Assembly (NCBI RefSeq): GCF_032714615.1
Contig: NZ_JAWDKA010000004.1
Span: 62,001 to 126,000, forward strand
Length of the DNA: 64,000 bases
DNA from: Methanorbis furvi
GTDB lineage: Archaea; Halobacteriota; Methanomicrobia; Methanomicrobiales; Methanocorpusculaceae
Direction: 5' to 3'
In this document: piece after piece, positions 54,210 to 63,124 of the stretch
Layout: each line of letters opens with the position of its first letter
How positions within the stretch are numbered: position 1 is the first letter of the stretch
The notes under the pieces: model-generated
Seen by the model: only the letters and a program-made list of their open reading frames with translations
The model's database searches: none
What the model was told of the DNA's origin: nothing
Translations under genes and position numbers: made by a program

Positions 54210-54872
54210 TCACCAGAATTTTTCTATATGGACGATTCCTCTGCCGCAGGAGAGTTCGGTTGTACATCCTGCATACAGAACAGGCGAGGAGAAACAGGGT
54301 GCCGCAAGAGTCAGCGACTCATACTCACCGCCTTCTCCTGCAATGTGAATTCTCCGTTTCGCAGAAATTTTGCAGAGCACATCGATCAAAGAATCATCGA
54401 TGCGTTTGCCAAGAACATTTTCTCCAAGACCGTCAGCCGCGGTTACCACAATGAGTACATCCATGCGGTCTGCAACCTCGCGGAGAAGAGCGAGAGGATC
54501 CATCTTCCACAGCGGAGCAAAGAGCGCGATGCCAAGTTCATCACAGATTGCCGCAACCCGTGATCTTTGGTACTCAGACTCAATTGCGCCGACAATGACC
54601 CCCTCAATGGGAAGAGCGGCAAGACCGTTCTTCAGATCCAGCAGCTCGGCCTCCTTCTCGCCGTCACTCGGGATGCCGACATAGATAAGACCGCACCGTT
54701 CGGCAATCACGGGAACCGCGGCAAGGTTTGCCGAGTGGAACATGTAGGAGTCAGGATTTTTCGGGACGACCGTGACCATGTAGGTGACATCCATTCCGGC
54801 ATCAAGTGCTTTCTGCAGGGCAAGTATGGAATCTTTTCCTCCGGATGTCAGCGCTGCCCAGGTCATGATCAC
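54210..54872 (-). CDS. diphthine-ammonia ligase-like (Dph6, PP-loop ATPase)
   Basis: The enzyme completes diphthamide on elongation factor 2 by amidation. The 220 residues start WAALTSGGKDSILALQKALD with the PP-loop SGGKDS at 10-15 and carry the family's HIAGEGGEYESLTLAAP near the C-terminus. Its start overlaps the stop of the PfkB gene by 4 bases (ATGA). The operon context (PfkB, DUF555, nitroreductase) does not add information on the target. Confidence 0.9.
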   Translation of the reverse strand: MIMTWAALTSGGKDSILALQKALDAGMDVTYMVTVVPKNPDSYMFHSANLAAVPVIAERCGLIYVGIPSDGEKEAELLDLKNGLAALPIEGVIVGAIESEYQRSRVAAICDELGIALFAPLWKMDPLALLREVADRMDVLIVVTAADGLGENVLGKRIDDSLIDVLCKISAKRRIHIAGEGGEYESLTLAAPCFSSPVLYAGCTTELSCGRGIVHIEKFW

Positions 54873-55768
54873 TCGTTCTTTTTCAGCGTGCCGAAATGGT
54901 CGGCATACCGCTGCTCCATCTTCGTCCAGTCAGGAAGATTGGTCTGTGTTCCAACTTTTTCCACCGCAAAGGAAGAAGTGACGGCACCAATCTTACAACA
55001 GATGGGAAGCGCAAAGCCCTTCCTGTATGCGGTGAGAAGTCCGGCGCGATATGCGTCTCCTGCTCCGGTCGGGTCCACCAGCGTCACCGGACATGCAGGG
55101 ATTGCAACCGCATCACCATTTTTGTGAAGGACGCTGCCGTCCTTTCCCTTCGTGATGATGGCTGCGGGAACTGCGGCGATCAGATCAGTCTCGGTCCAGC
55201 CGAGCTTTTCACACATGATCTCAACCTCGAAGTTGTTACAGATCAAAATGTCAATCGATGCAAACAGCGATTTGAGATGATCTGCTGCATAGTATTTGAC
55301 GTCCTGGCCCGGATCAAAGGTGGCAAACTCTGCCTGCTCGGCAATTCTCACATTGAACGCTGCGTCACCGGTCGCCATGTGAACGAAAGAGAGAGCCGGA
55401 GCAACTGCTGCCTCGAACAGTTCGCCTGCCCCCCACTCGAAGTAGGTGATCTGGTTGCCGCCGGCGTCGTTGACCATGAAGGCGGTTGAACAGTTTTTGG
55501 CATCTGTTGCAAAAAGGCGGGTGGCAACACCAGTCTCTTTGAGGTGGCGTTCGTAGCTGCTGCCCGGATAATCCCTGCCTACTGCGGAGATCAGTTCAGC
55601 AGAGCCGCCAAGTTTTGCAATACCGACCGCGATGTTTGCCGCTCCTCCGCCAAAGTAGTTCCGGCGGTCGAGGACTCTGCACGAGGTACCAAGCTTCGGG
55701 TACTCGGCGATGGAGAGGATATAGTCATTGCAGAGATGGCCGGTGACGGAGATGAGCTGATCAGGCAT
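54869..55768 (-). CDS. PfkB-family carbohydrate/nucleoside kinase
   Basis: The 299-residue kinase starts [20 protein letters not shown] at 55768, which has a strong AAGGAGAA ribosome site (55773-55780) just upstream; the frame is open 27 codons further but not plausible. The family motifs are [20 protein letters not shown] and the anion-hole [20 protein letters not shown], with catalytic Asp in GAGD. Methanogen relatives include a broad nucleoside kinase; the substrate here is unknown. The start lies 8 bases inside the preceding DUF555 gene. Confidence 0.86.
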   Translation of the reverse strand: MPDQLISVTGHLCNDYILSIAEYPKLGTSCRVLDRRNYFGGGAANIAVGIAKLGGSAELISAVGRDYPGSSYERHLKETGVATRLFATDAKNCSTAFMVNDAGGNQITYFEWGAGELFEAAVAPALSFVHMATGDAAFNVRIAEQAEFATFDPGQDVKYYAADHLKSLFASIDILICNNFEVEIMCEKLGWTETDLIAAVPAAIITKGKDGSVLHKNGDAVAIPACPVTLVDPTGAGDAYRAGLLTAYRKGFALPICCKIGAVTSSFAVEKVGTQTNLPDWTKMEQRYADHFGTLKKNE

Positions 55769-56117
55769 GCTCTTCTCCTTCGATTGTATCGATACAGTAG
55801 GTCGCAAGCGGAATGTCGCGGACTGCTTTGCCGATGACGGATTTTGCAATCCGCTCTGCGTGGTCTTCGCCTTCTGCGTTGAAGACTTTCATGGACAAAA
55901 GAAGTCCGACCATTCCGGTCCGGGCAACGACTAAGGCACTGTTGATCTCATCTCCGCAGTACGGACACGGCATGACCATGACGTCAACATCCACAAACTT
56001 TGCCGAAGGGTGCAGACGTTTTCCTGCTTCACTCACGGCAATGCCGATGACGTCCTGTGTGGTCGTCACATCCTTTACCGTCCAGGCTGCTTCCAGTGTC
56101 ACTCGATAGTCCGGCAT
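55761..56117 (-). CDS. DUF555 (UPF0212) family protein
   Basis: The 118-residue archaeal protein of the DUF555 family begins [20 protein letters not shown]. The cysteine pair [19 protein letters not shown] suggests zinc or iron-sulfur binding. Function unknown, conserved among methanogens and other euryarchaea. The 3' end overlaps the PfkB start by 8 bases, and the PfkB ribosome site is inside this gene. Confidence 0.88.
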   Translation of the reverse strand: MPDYRVTLEAAWTVKDVTTTQDVIGIAVSEAGKRLHPSAKFVDVDVMVMPCPYCGDEINSALVVARTGMVGLLLSMKVFNAEGEDHAERIAKSVIGKAVRDIPLATYCIDTIEGEEHA

Positions 56118-56122
56118 AATTA

Positions 56123-56668
56123 TTATGGTACTATTGGTGCCTGCCAGATATCATAGTGAGCATGACCTGAAGGGGCCATCCGCTCAGGTCCGCGAGCCGG
56201 AGCTTCGCCTTTTCCGACGCAGAGGAGAGCGACCGGGCGGATATGAGCAGGGAGATCAAGTATTCCTTTGACTTCGCTGTCATCGAACGCCCCGATCCAG
56301 CAGGTGTGAAGCCGACGTGCGTGGGCTGCGAGCATCATGTAGGTCGCGGCAATTGTTGCGTCTTCGACAGCAAACATGATTCCGCGGTCGCCGTACCGTG
56401 ACATGGAGCGGATATAGTTGGCACAGACGCAGAAAACACAACCCGAGTCTTTGATCTGGTGCTGGTTGCCGGCAGCGTCAGAGAGCAGTTCAAGCTGGCC
56501 GGGGTCGGTGACGATCACAACATCCCATGCTTCAAGGTTTCCTGCTGACGGGGCTTTGGATGCTGCCGCGAGGAGATACTCAGCGTCCTCTTCGCTGATG
56601 CAGTTTCCGTCGTACTCGCGGACCGAGACGCGGGTTGCGAGGAAGTGGAGGAACTCAGAGGAGTCCAT
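56123..56668 (-). CDS. nitroreductase-family flavoprotein
   Basis: The 181-residue FMN-dependent oxidoreductase starts [20 protein letters not shown] at 56668, which carries the RxSVRxY FMN-binding start. [40 protein letters not shown] and [17 protein letters not shown] follow. The natural substrate is unknown. The frame is open upstream inside the preceding gene (Pro/Ser/Lys-rich, not protein-like). Its start overlaps the preceding gene by 14 bases. Confidence 0.86.
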   Translation of the reverse strand: MDSSEFLHFLATRVSVREYDGNCISEEDAEYLLAAASKAPSAGNLEAWDVVIVTDPGQLELLSDAAGNQHQIKDSGCVFCVCANYIRSMSRYGDRGIMFAVEDATIAATYMMLAAHARRLHTCWIGAFDDSEVKGILDLPAHIRPVALLCVGKGEAPARGPERMAPSGHAHYDIWQAPIVP

Positions 56669-57017
56669 GGCTGTGGAGTACTTCCCATGCGGCGGCGGCG
56701 GCAGTGGTGATGGGGACCATGGCTTCTCCCGCTTTTTCAGATGCAAGACCAAACTGGTTGGACTCTGCGAGGTTGATGACTTCGTCAAGGACGCCGGCTG
56801 CTTTGCCGAACTCTTCACTGCCGGTGAAAGAGGCGGCGGCATTTGAGTCTGCGGCAAGGGCTTCGGTGATATTGATGAGTATGCGTTTTGCTCCTGCTTT
56901 TTCTTCTTTTTTGAGGGAGGGGATGGTAAGGAACTGGTGGGCAAGCATCATGATGTCGAGCTTGAGCCGCTCGGCAAAATGATACTGGGTCAGGGCGTCC
57001 TTCGCTTCAAGTGTCAT
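56655..57017 (-). CDS. hypothetical helical protein
   Basis: The 120-residue protein is all-helical in appearance, with heptad-like stretches (YHFAERLKLDIMMLAHQFLT, AKRILINITEALAADSN). An alanine-rich C-terminal segment ([18 protein letters not shown]) follows. I do not recognise the family. It is first in the operon of nitroreductase, DUF555, PfkB and dph6, overlapping the next gene by 14 bases, so it may be a small partner of the nitroreductase. Confidence 0.62.
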   Translation of the reverse strand: MTLEAKDALTQYHFAERLKLDIMMLAHQFLTIPSLKKEEKAGAKRILINITEALAADSNAAASFTGSEEFGKAAGVLDEVINLAESNQFGLASEKAGEAMVPITTAAAAAWEVLHSHGLL

Positions 57018-57112
57018 GCCATATAGTTAGGAGGGACGATTCAATAAAAATGTGGTATTGGATGAGGGGTGAATAGTTCTGTCCGGGTCACTCCCGGAAA
57101 TAAATTCAAATA

Positions 57113-57639
57113 GGAGTTACGCGGTGTACTGTTGAGTGATGAAGTGTTGCCTCGCGAGAAAAAAATCGCCACGGATTCACACGGATTCCAAATTTGCCAA
57201 TCGTCATTATCTTGCGTTCGGTCGGGACTCCGGCTAATCGCCTCCGTCCTTTTCGCCCTCACTGGATAATGACTGGCAAATTTTTTCGGTTTTTTGTTGA
57301 GTGGTACATGTGGCTTTATTTGAAAAAAAAGCAATTGCAGATTCACAGAGATTGTATTTTCGGAAGAGTGGGAGTGAGTGAAGTAAGAAAAAATCACACT
57401 CGCCACTTCAACAAAAAACCGAAAAAATTTGCCAGCTGTTATCCAGTGAGGGTGAAAAGGACGGAGGCGATTAGCCGGAGTCCCGCCCGAACGCAAGATA
57501 ACAGCGATTGGCAAATTAAACATCTGTGTGAATCCGTGGCGGTTTTTTTTCTCGTAGTTCCCACTCGTCACTAACCCGATCAACATTTTTCAGAAAAAAA
57601 AACGGATAAGTTTTCCTTGACATCACACCGCGTAACTCC
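57113..57639. mobile_element. family A fold-back element, copy 2
   Basis: The 527-bp element between GGAGTTACGCGGTG and CACCGCGTAACTCC is nearly identical to copy 1 (1064-1649) but lacks the 52-bp nested insertion. Its interior inverted repeat is the same. It ends 15 bases from the top6A stop. Flanks are AAATA on the left and TATCC on the right; no clear target duplication. Confidence 0.83.
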
Positions 57640-57653
57640 TATCCAAAAAAAAA

Positions 57654-58751
57654 TTACCTCTTCAGTACACCCATCTCAGACAACATATTCGGCAGATACT
57701 CTTTCGTCACGAAATCAAGACCATGACTTGCGAACGCCTGCTGTTCAGACTTCAGCCCCATCTCAAGCTGAAGATTGATCTCCTTTCGCCAGAAATCATT
57801 ATCAAACCGCGGGTCGGAAAGCTCAGCCCGAAGCGCCGCAACATCCTGTTCACTCAGCTTATCAGCCGGCAGATTATAATCACGAATATCAGAAGGCTTC
57901 ACCCCGACAAACTTCGCCGCAGGAGTTGCCAGATGTTCAGACATATGAGCCGCCTTAATCGAGCCGTACGCAACAGACGCATAAATACGGTACGACCAGG
58001 GATCGCCGTCAGTGAAAACAACCACCGGAATATGCATCTCCTCATTCATCCGCTTCAGCATCCGCCGTGTTGCCCGTGACGGCTGACCGCTTAAGTGCAG
58101 AAGGATCGTGTTGTATTCTTCATCAAACCCGTTCTCCTGCAGACGCGAAAACATACCACCGGTCTCAATCGCAATCACACACGATGCATCATGATCCACC
58201 AGCTCCACATTCTCCACATTGTTCGGAATATGATAACCAGCCTCGCCCACATCATCCTGACAGTGAATCTCCTTCATCCCGCGGCGGGTACTTTCTCGCA
58301 CCCGGATAGGACCAAATATCGAAGCCCCGTCCTCCTCAGGACGCATATGGAAAAACTCACGCTGAAGATTTGTAATGATCTCCAAGTCCTCAACAAGATA
58401 GTTGCTCTCGTTTTGGGCACTGAACTTCGCCTGCTTCCAGCCTTCCGAGATGTAATACATCTCTCTGAGCGTTGAAGACCGGTTTTCCGCAAGCTGCATC
58501 TTGATGAACCCCATCACATACGCCATCTTCAGCATATGAACAGCAGATTTCGCCGTTCCGGCGTTCCTCGTACTCTCCTTTGAGCCGTACGTCCATACCT
58601 CGGACGAATCATTGAACTCAAGATTATACTTCGTCCTCGTCGGCAGAGTAATCGACGGCACATCTCCAGCCCCCATCTGATCATACCAGACCTGGGCAAT
58701 TTCCATCAGCCGCTTCGTTGTCGCGACATCACGTGCATTTGGTTCAGACAT
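57654..58751 (-). CDS. top6A: DNA topoisomerase VI subunit A
   Basis: This is the DNA-cleaving subunit of the archaeal type IIB topoisomerase. The 365 residues have the catalytic tyrosine in [12 protein letters not shown] (Tyr99 or Tyr100). The TOPRIM metal-binding residues are in [14 protein letters not shown] and [17 protein letters not shown]. It overlaps top6B by 8 bases, as usual for this pair. Confidence 0.95.
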   Translation of the reverse strand: MSEPNARDVATTKRLMEIAQVWYDQMGAGDVPSITLPTRTKYNLEFNDSSEVWTYGSKESTRNAGTAKSAVHMLKMAYVMGFIKMQLAENRSSTLREMYYISEGWKQAKFSAQNESNYLVEDLEIITNLQREFFHMRPEEDGASIFGPIRVRESTRRGMKEIHCQDDVGEAGYHIPNNVENVELVDHDASCVIAIETGGMFSRLQENGFDEEYNTILLHLSGQPSRATRRMLKRMNEEMHIPVVVFTDGDPWSYRIYASVAYGSIKAAHMSEHLATPAAKFVGVKPSDIRDYNLPADKLSEQDVAALRAELSDPRFDNDFWRKEINLQLEMGLKSEQQAFASHGLDFVTKEYLPNMLSEMGVLKR

Positions 58752-60546
58752 CCAGATCCACCACCACTTTCAGATTCTCGGCAATCCCTTGCAGATCCAC
58801 AATACCGCCGCCGGCACCCGTATACGTAACCTCAAAGTTATCTCCAGAGTGCAGCAGACGTTTCCAGATCTTCGTGTACTCACCGTCCATCTCGGTCACA
58901 AAATCCGGAGGAACAGTTGCATCACCGGCAGAGTCGCCGGAAATATCATACAACGCCATCTCCTGATCTTTTGTGGTATAGTTGTCAACCCTGATCAGAA
59001 TTTTCCCGGCTGATGATCCCTTCTTCAGCACAACCCGACGCATGATACGTCCTTCGATCAGCGAAGTGTCAGGAGCCGGACGTTCCACAATCTCGCCAAC
59101 TTTCTGGGCGATCAACGGAATCACCGAACAGATTGCCCGGGCACGGTCCTCCTGTTCCTTGCTTTTGTCGCGGCGCGACAGAAACATCTTCAGATCGCGG
59201 CCAAGCTCCTGCAACGCAAGTGTAACTTCCTTCTCAACCTCGGGAACCGAGGCGACCGCATCCTTGGACTCGCTCGTGAACGGCACATTCGTTGCCGCGA
59301 CATGCACGAGAATCAGAACCGGACCCATCGGGAGCCCCTGTTGGGAAACGCCGTAAGCCTTCCAGTTCACGCCGGAAACCGCAGACGTAATCGCACACGC
59401 TCCCTGCTGATACAGCAGAGGCACGCGGTTGGCAAACCGAAGAAGCATCGCACTGCCTTCAACCGGCAGTTTTCCGCCGTAACCGATAGCGGCTTCCACG
59501 ATGAAGGAGTTGCCGCCAAACACACTGCTCGGACGCGTTCGTGCTTTGATGAAGTCAAGCTGGAACTCTTTTTCCATTCCCTTCACGATCAGCTCTTCAG
59601 TGATCGGGGAGAGACACTGCAGGGCAGAAGGAGCCGGAATTTTGACGGTCTGCATTGCTTCAAGCAGAGGGTTGAGCTGTTCGAGCGACAGCTTGTTTGC
59701 CGAAACTTTCGAGTCCAGTTTTGCAACCGCACAGATCTCAAGAGCGGTTTTTTCGCCAACTTTGGAAAAACTTTCAATCAGGAACTCTTTAAGCGGCAGA
59801 TCGGACGCCGCGGTCATGCGCTTTAACACGCCGAGTTCAATGCCGTACGGATGCGGCTTGATGGCAACCGGACACGGCGGAACGTCGTGTGAGACACGGT
59901 CAAACGTGAACGACTCGTCATCGATCTCGACACGGAACCGTGCATGCGGGTTGACGATGGAAGTGTACTTGAGATACTCCAGCATCTTCTTCTTCGCAGC
60001 CATGGAACTTTTGAACTCAAGCTCGATGCGGGTTCCGTGCGGAAGCACCCAGTCGATCTCTTCATGCGAGAGAACTTCAGGCTCGTTGGTCTCAGTCTTG
60101 ATGACGAGCGTCATCTTGTGTGCCGGAGATTTTGCATCGGTTCGGGAGATGACAAGCGTTGGCTTTCCGGTCGTCAGCTGTGCATACAGAACTGCCGCGG
60201 AAATGCCGATACCCTGCTGACCGCGGGTCTGGCGGACCTGATGGAACCGTGAACCGTAGAGAAGTTTTGCAAAAACCGCCGGCATCTTATCCGGCACAAT
60301 GCCCGGACCATTGTCTTCGACCACCACGCGGTAAACGTCGCCGCCGACTTTTCGTACCGAGACGAGAATGTCAGGCAGAACCTCGGCCTCTTCGCAGGCG
60401 TCAAGCGAGTTGTCGATTGCTTCTTTAATGGTGGTGATGATTCCCCGTGTCGGGGAATCAAACCCAAGCATGTGTTTGTTCTTTTCGAAGAACTCCGCTA
60501 CACTGATGCTTCGCTGTTTCTTGGCGAGTTCGTCAGCAAGTGCCAT
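58744..60546 (-). CDS. top6B: DNA topoisomerase VI subunit B
   Basis: This is the GHKL-type ATPase subunit. The 600 residues have EAIDNSLDACEEAEVLPDIL, VVVEDNGPGIVPDKMPAVFA and the ATP-lid QTRGQQGIGISAAVLYAQ. The switch lysine (in KKGSSAGKIL) and the C-terminal region that interacts with subunit A follow. It lies downstream of hisS with a 14-base overlap. Confidence 0.96.
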   Translation of the reverse strand: MALADELAKKQRSISVAEFFEKNKHMLGFDSPTRGIITTIKEAIDNSLDACEEAEVLPDILVSVRKVGGDVYRVVVEDNGPGIVPDKMPAVFAKLLYGSRFHQVRQTRGQQGIGISAAVLYAQLTTGKPTLVISRTDAKSPAHKMTLVIKTETNEPEVLSHEEIDWVLPHGTRIELEFKSSMAAKKKMLEYLKYTSIVNPHARFRVEIDDESFTFDRVSHDVPPCPVAIKPHPYGIELGVLKRMTAASDLPLKEFLIESFSKVGEKTALEICAVAKLDSKVSANKLSLEQLNPLLEAMQTVKIPAPSALQCLSPITEELIVKGMEKEFQLDFIKARTRPSSVFGGNSFIVEAAIGYGGKLPVEGSAMLLRFANRVPLLYQQGACAITSAVSGVNWKAYGVSQQGLPMGPVLILVHVAATNVPFTSESKDAVASVPEVEKEVTLALQELGRDLKMFLSRRDKSKEQEDRARAICSVIPLIAQKVGEIVERPAPDTSLIEGRIMRRVVLKKGSSAGKILIRVDNYTTKDQEMALYDISGDSAGDATVPPDFVTEMDGEYTKIWKRLLHSGDNFEVTYTGAGGGIVDLQGIAENLKVVVDLDV

Positions 60547-61765
60547 TGATTACCTCAGCGACAGCGTCCGCAAGAGGCATCTCTTTCTGGCTTGCGGCGG
60601 CAAGATTTTTCAGCGTGACCGTGCCTGCGGCTGCTTCGTTTGCGCCGATAAGGACCGCATACGAAGCGCCGGACTTGAGTGCAGAGGAGAGCTGGGCGCC
60701 AAAACTCCGGTCCATTAAGTCCATCACTGCGGTGATGCCGGCCGACCTGAACGCGGCGGCGGCGGCGTACGCCGGCCCCCGCGTTTCTGCGGTCGCAACG
60801 ACCGCAACGACCGGAGCGGCAGCAGGAACGATCTCGCCGAGCGAGACCATCACACGGTCAAAGCCGATGGCAAACCCGCAGCTCGGGACATCTTTGCCGC
60901 CGAACAGATGAGCAAGCCGGTAAACTCCGCCGCCGAGGATCTGGTTCTCGGCACCGAGATTGTCGGCGAAGGCTTCAAAGACCATGCCGGTGTAGTAGTC
61001 AAGACCGCGGGCGATACCGAAATTTTGCACGAACGGAATGTTCTGGGCTTTGAGGTAGCTGAAGGTCTCTTCGATTCGTGCTTTTTCAGGAATGTCTCCG
61101 GTGACGGCAAAGACCTCGTCAAGGGTTTCTGCGGTGATGAGCCTGACGAGTGGTTCATAGAGATCCGCATGGCCGATTGAGGCAAGCGTGTTTTCCAGAA
61201 GTTCCATGTCACGCTTGTCAAGAGCTGCCATGACTTTTTTCTGTTCGACTGCGTCAAGGCTTGCAAGCATGTGTTTCATCGGGGAGAGGTGGCCGATCTT
61301 TAAGACGAACCGAACGCCGGAACAGTTCAGAAGTTCAGCTGCAAGGGCGATGACTTCAGCGTCAGCTGCCGCAGAGTCGGCACCGATCAGTTCGCAGCCG
61401 AACTGCCAGAACTGCCGGTAGCGTCCTTTCTGCGGACGTTCGTACCGGAAGCATTCGGCGAAGTAGAACCAGCGGAGTGGTTTTGGTGCGACCTGGGCTT
61501 CGTTTACATAAGCCCGGACAACTGCTGCCGTGATTTCGGGGCGGAGTGCTATTTTTCTGCCGCCTTTGTCTTCGAAGGCGTACATTTCGCCGATGATTCC
61601 TTCGCCTGATTTGACGGTGAAGAGTTCCTGCTCTTCAAACATGGGGGTGACGACTTCGCCGTAGCCGAATGAGGCGGCGACGTCTCTCATGCGGCGTTCG
61701 ATACTTCTCCGCTGTGCCATTTCTGCGGGAAGGAAGTCCCGCGTTCCGCGTGGTTTCTGCAGCAT
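60533..61765 (-). CDS. hisS: histidyl-tRNA synthetase
   Basis: The enzyme charges tRNA-His. The 410 residues contain the class II motifs: PRGTRDFLPAEMAQRRSIER at the start, motif 2 FRYERPQKGRYRQFWQFG and motif 3 GFAIGFDRVMVSLGE. The HisA-loop RGLDYYTGMVFEAFADNLGA is present, with the C-terminal anticodon-binding domain after it. The gene begins 2 bases after a small membrane gene and overlaps top6B by 14 bases. Confidence 0.95.
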   Translation of the reverse strand: MLQKPRGTRDFLPAEMAQRRSIERRMRDVAASFGYGEVVTPMFEEQELFTVKSGEGIIGEMYAFEDKGGRKIALRPEITAAVVRAYVNEAQVAPKPLRWFYFAECFRYERPQKGRYRQFWQFGCELIGADSAAADAEVIALAAELLNCSGVRFVLKIGHLSPMKHMLASLDAVEQKKVMAALDKRDMELLENTLASIGHADLYEPLVRLITAETLDEVFAVTGDIPEKARIEETFSYLKAQNIPFVQNFGIARGLDYYTGMVFEAFADNLGAENQILGGGVYRLAHLFGGKDVPSCGFAIGFDRVMVSLGEIVPAAAPVVAVVATAETRGPAYAAAAAFRSAGITAVMDLMDRSFGAQLSSALKSGASYAVLIGANEAAAGTVTLKNLAAASQKEMPLADAVAEVINGTC

Positions 61766-61767
61766 TC

Positions 61768-62103
61768 TTATTTCCTCTCAGGAACGCGTCGTGGGGCGGC
61801 TCCGGTAAATCTCTGCCATGCTGATTCGTCTCCTTTCCATACGTTGCCTCGGGTGATTCTGGACTGCAGGTACATTGCAAGCAGTATGAGACCGCAGGCG
61901 AGGTAGAGGAAGGTGTTGTCGGAGAATCCTGCAAGGGCTGCGGCGAACCAGCCGAGTCCGGTGAAGAGTACTCCCTGGTAAGCTGCCTTGCGGTATCCTT
62001 CAATGCCGGTCCTGACAAAGATGCGGGTGTCTCTAAGCCAGAGGAAGGAGACGACGATCGCACCGAAGGCGACGATGTAGGTTATCGGATCAACGAAGGG
62101 CAT
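61768..62103 (-). CDS. small membrane protein
   Basis: The 111-residue protein has three hydrophobic segments (PITYIVAFGAIVVSFLWL, AYQGVLFTGLGWFAAALAGF, FLYLACGLILLAMYLQSRI) and a basic C-terminus. It lies just before hisS with only 2 bases between, so it is co-transcribed with the hisS-top6B-top6A unit. No family recognised. A link to topoisomerase VI or translation cannot be inferred from position alone. Confidence 0.65.
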   Translation of the reverse strand: MPFVDPITYIVAFGAIVVSFLWLRDTRIFVRTGIEGYRKAAYQGVLFTGLGWFAAALAGFSDNTFLYLACGLILLAMYLQSRITRGNVWKGDESAWQRFTGAAPRRVPERK

Positions 62104-62215
62104 AAATGATAATTATTTGGTGCGAGTTGTCTTAATGCTGGGGGTTTGTGCGGGATGTTTTATGTGGTTGTGTTTCCTATATTCTGGATAATGAGTTCCG
62201 GAGTTCTGATCTGAA

Positions 62216-63076
62216 ATGAGGCCTGGCTCTTCTATTAAGTTGTTTCAGGAGAAGACGATCCGGTCAACATGGAATGAGGAGGAGGAACTCTGGTATTTTT
62301 CGCTGGTGGATATTGTCGAGGTGCTGACGGATTCGGTAAACCCGCGAGATTATCTGAAAAAACTTCGCCGACGCGATCCTGAACTTGACGGCTACCTGGG
62401 GACAAATTGTCCCCCTGTAGCTATGGTCACCGAGAGCGGGAAGATGCGAAAAGTTCTTGCGGGAAATGCCCGGCATATTTTCCGTCTGGTTCAGTCGATT
62501 CCTTCGCCGAAAGCTGAGCCGCTGAAGCTCTGGCTGGCACAGGTCGGGTATGAGCGGCTGCAGGAGATTGAAAATCCTGAACTTGCTCAGGAACGGATGA
62601 AGGTTCTGTATGAGGAGAAGGGTTATCCAAAAGATTGGATTGATAAGCGTCTTCGAGGAATGGCGATACGTCAGAATCTTACTGATGAGTGGCAGGAGAG
62701 AGGTATTTCGTCGGACAGGGAGTTTGCAATTCTCACGGCGGAAATTTCAAAGGCAACGTTTGGAATGACGCCTGCAGAGTACAGAACATTGAAGGGGATT
62801 GCGAAAAAGAATGAGAATCTTCGGGATCATATGACGGATCTGGAGTTGATTTTTACGATGCTTGGCGAGCGGGTGACGACGGAGATTTCGCAAAAGGAGC
62901 AGCCGGAGAGTTTTCCGAAGAGTCGCGAGGTTGCACGCCGCGGCGGAAGGGTTGCGGGTGTTGCCAGGACGGAGACGGAACGGGAGCTTGGGCACAGTGT
63001 TGCGACATCGGATAATTTTCTTGATGAGAGTGATTCCAGTAAGAGACGAAGAGTTGCTTCTGGTAAGAGGGACTGA
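62216..63076 (+). CDS. Bro-N domain (DinD/antirepressor-like) protein
   Basis: The 286 residues start with a Bro-N-like domain (KLFQEKTIRSTWNEEEELWY, VDIVEVLTDSVNPRDYLKKL, NCPPVAMVTESGKMRKVLA). That domain occurs in phage antirepressors and DNA-damage-inducible protein D. The middle and C-terminal parts (EYRTLKGIAKKNENLRDHMT, REVARRGGRVAGVARTETER) resemble DinD. Function in archaea is unknown; the family is often on mobile islands. The gene is monocistronic and divergent from the hisS operon. Confidence 0.78.
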   Translation: MRPGSSIKLFQEKTIRSTWNEEEELWYFSLVDIVEVLTDSVNPRDYLKKLRRRDPELDGYLGTNCPPVAMVTESGKMRKVLAGNARHIFRLVQSIPSPKAEPLKLWLAQVGYERLQEIENPELAQERMKVLYEEKGYPKDWIDKRLRGMAIRQNLTDEWQERGISSDREFAILTAEISKATFGMTPAEYRTLKGIAKKNENLRDHMTDLELIFTMLGERVTTEISQKEQPESFPKSREVARRGGRVAGVARTETERELGHSVATSDNFLDESDSSKRRRVASGKRD

Positions 63077-63124
63077 TTTGTCTCTACCCGATCTTTTATC
63101 GTCTGCGTTCGCGTAGAGTTTGCT

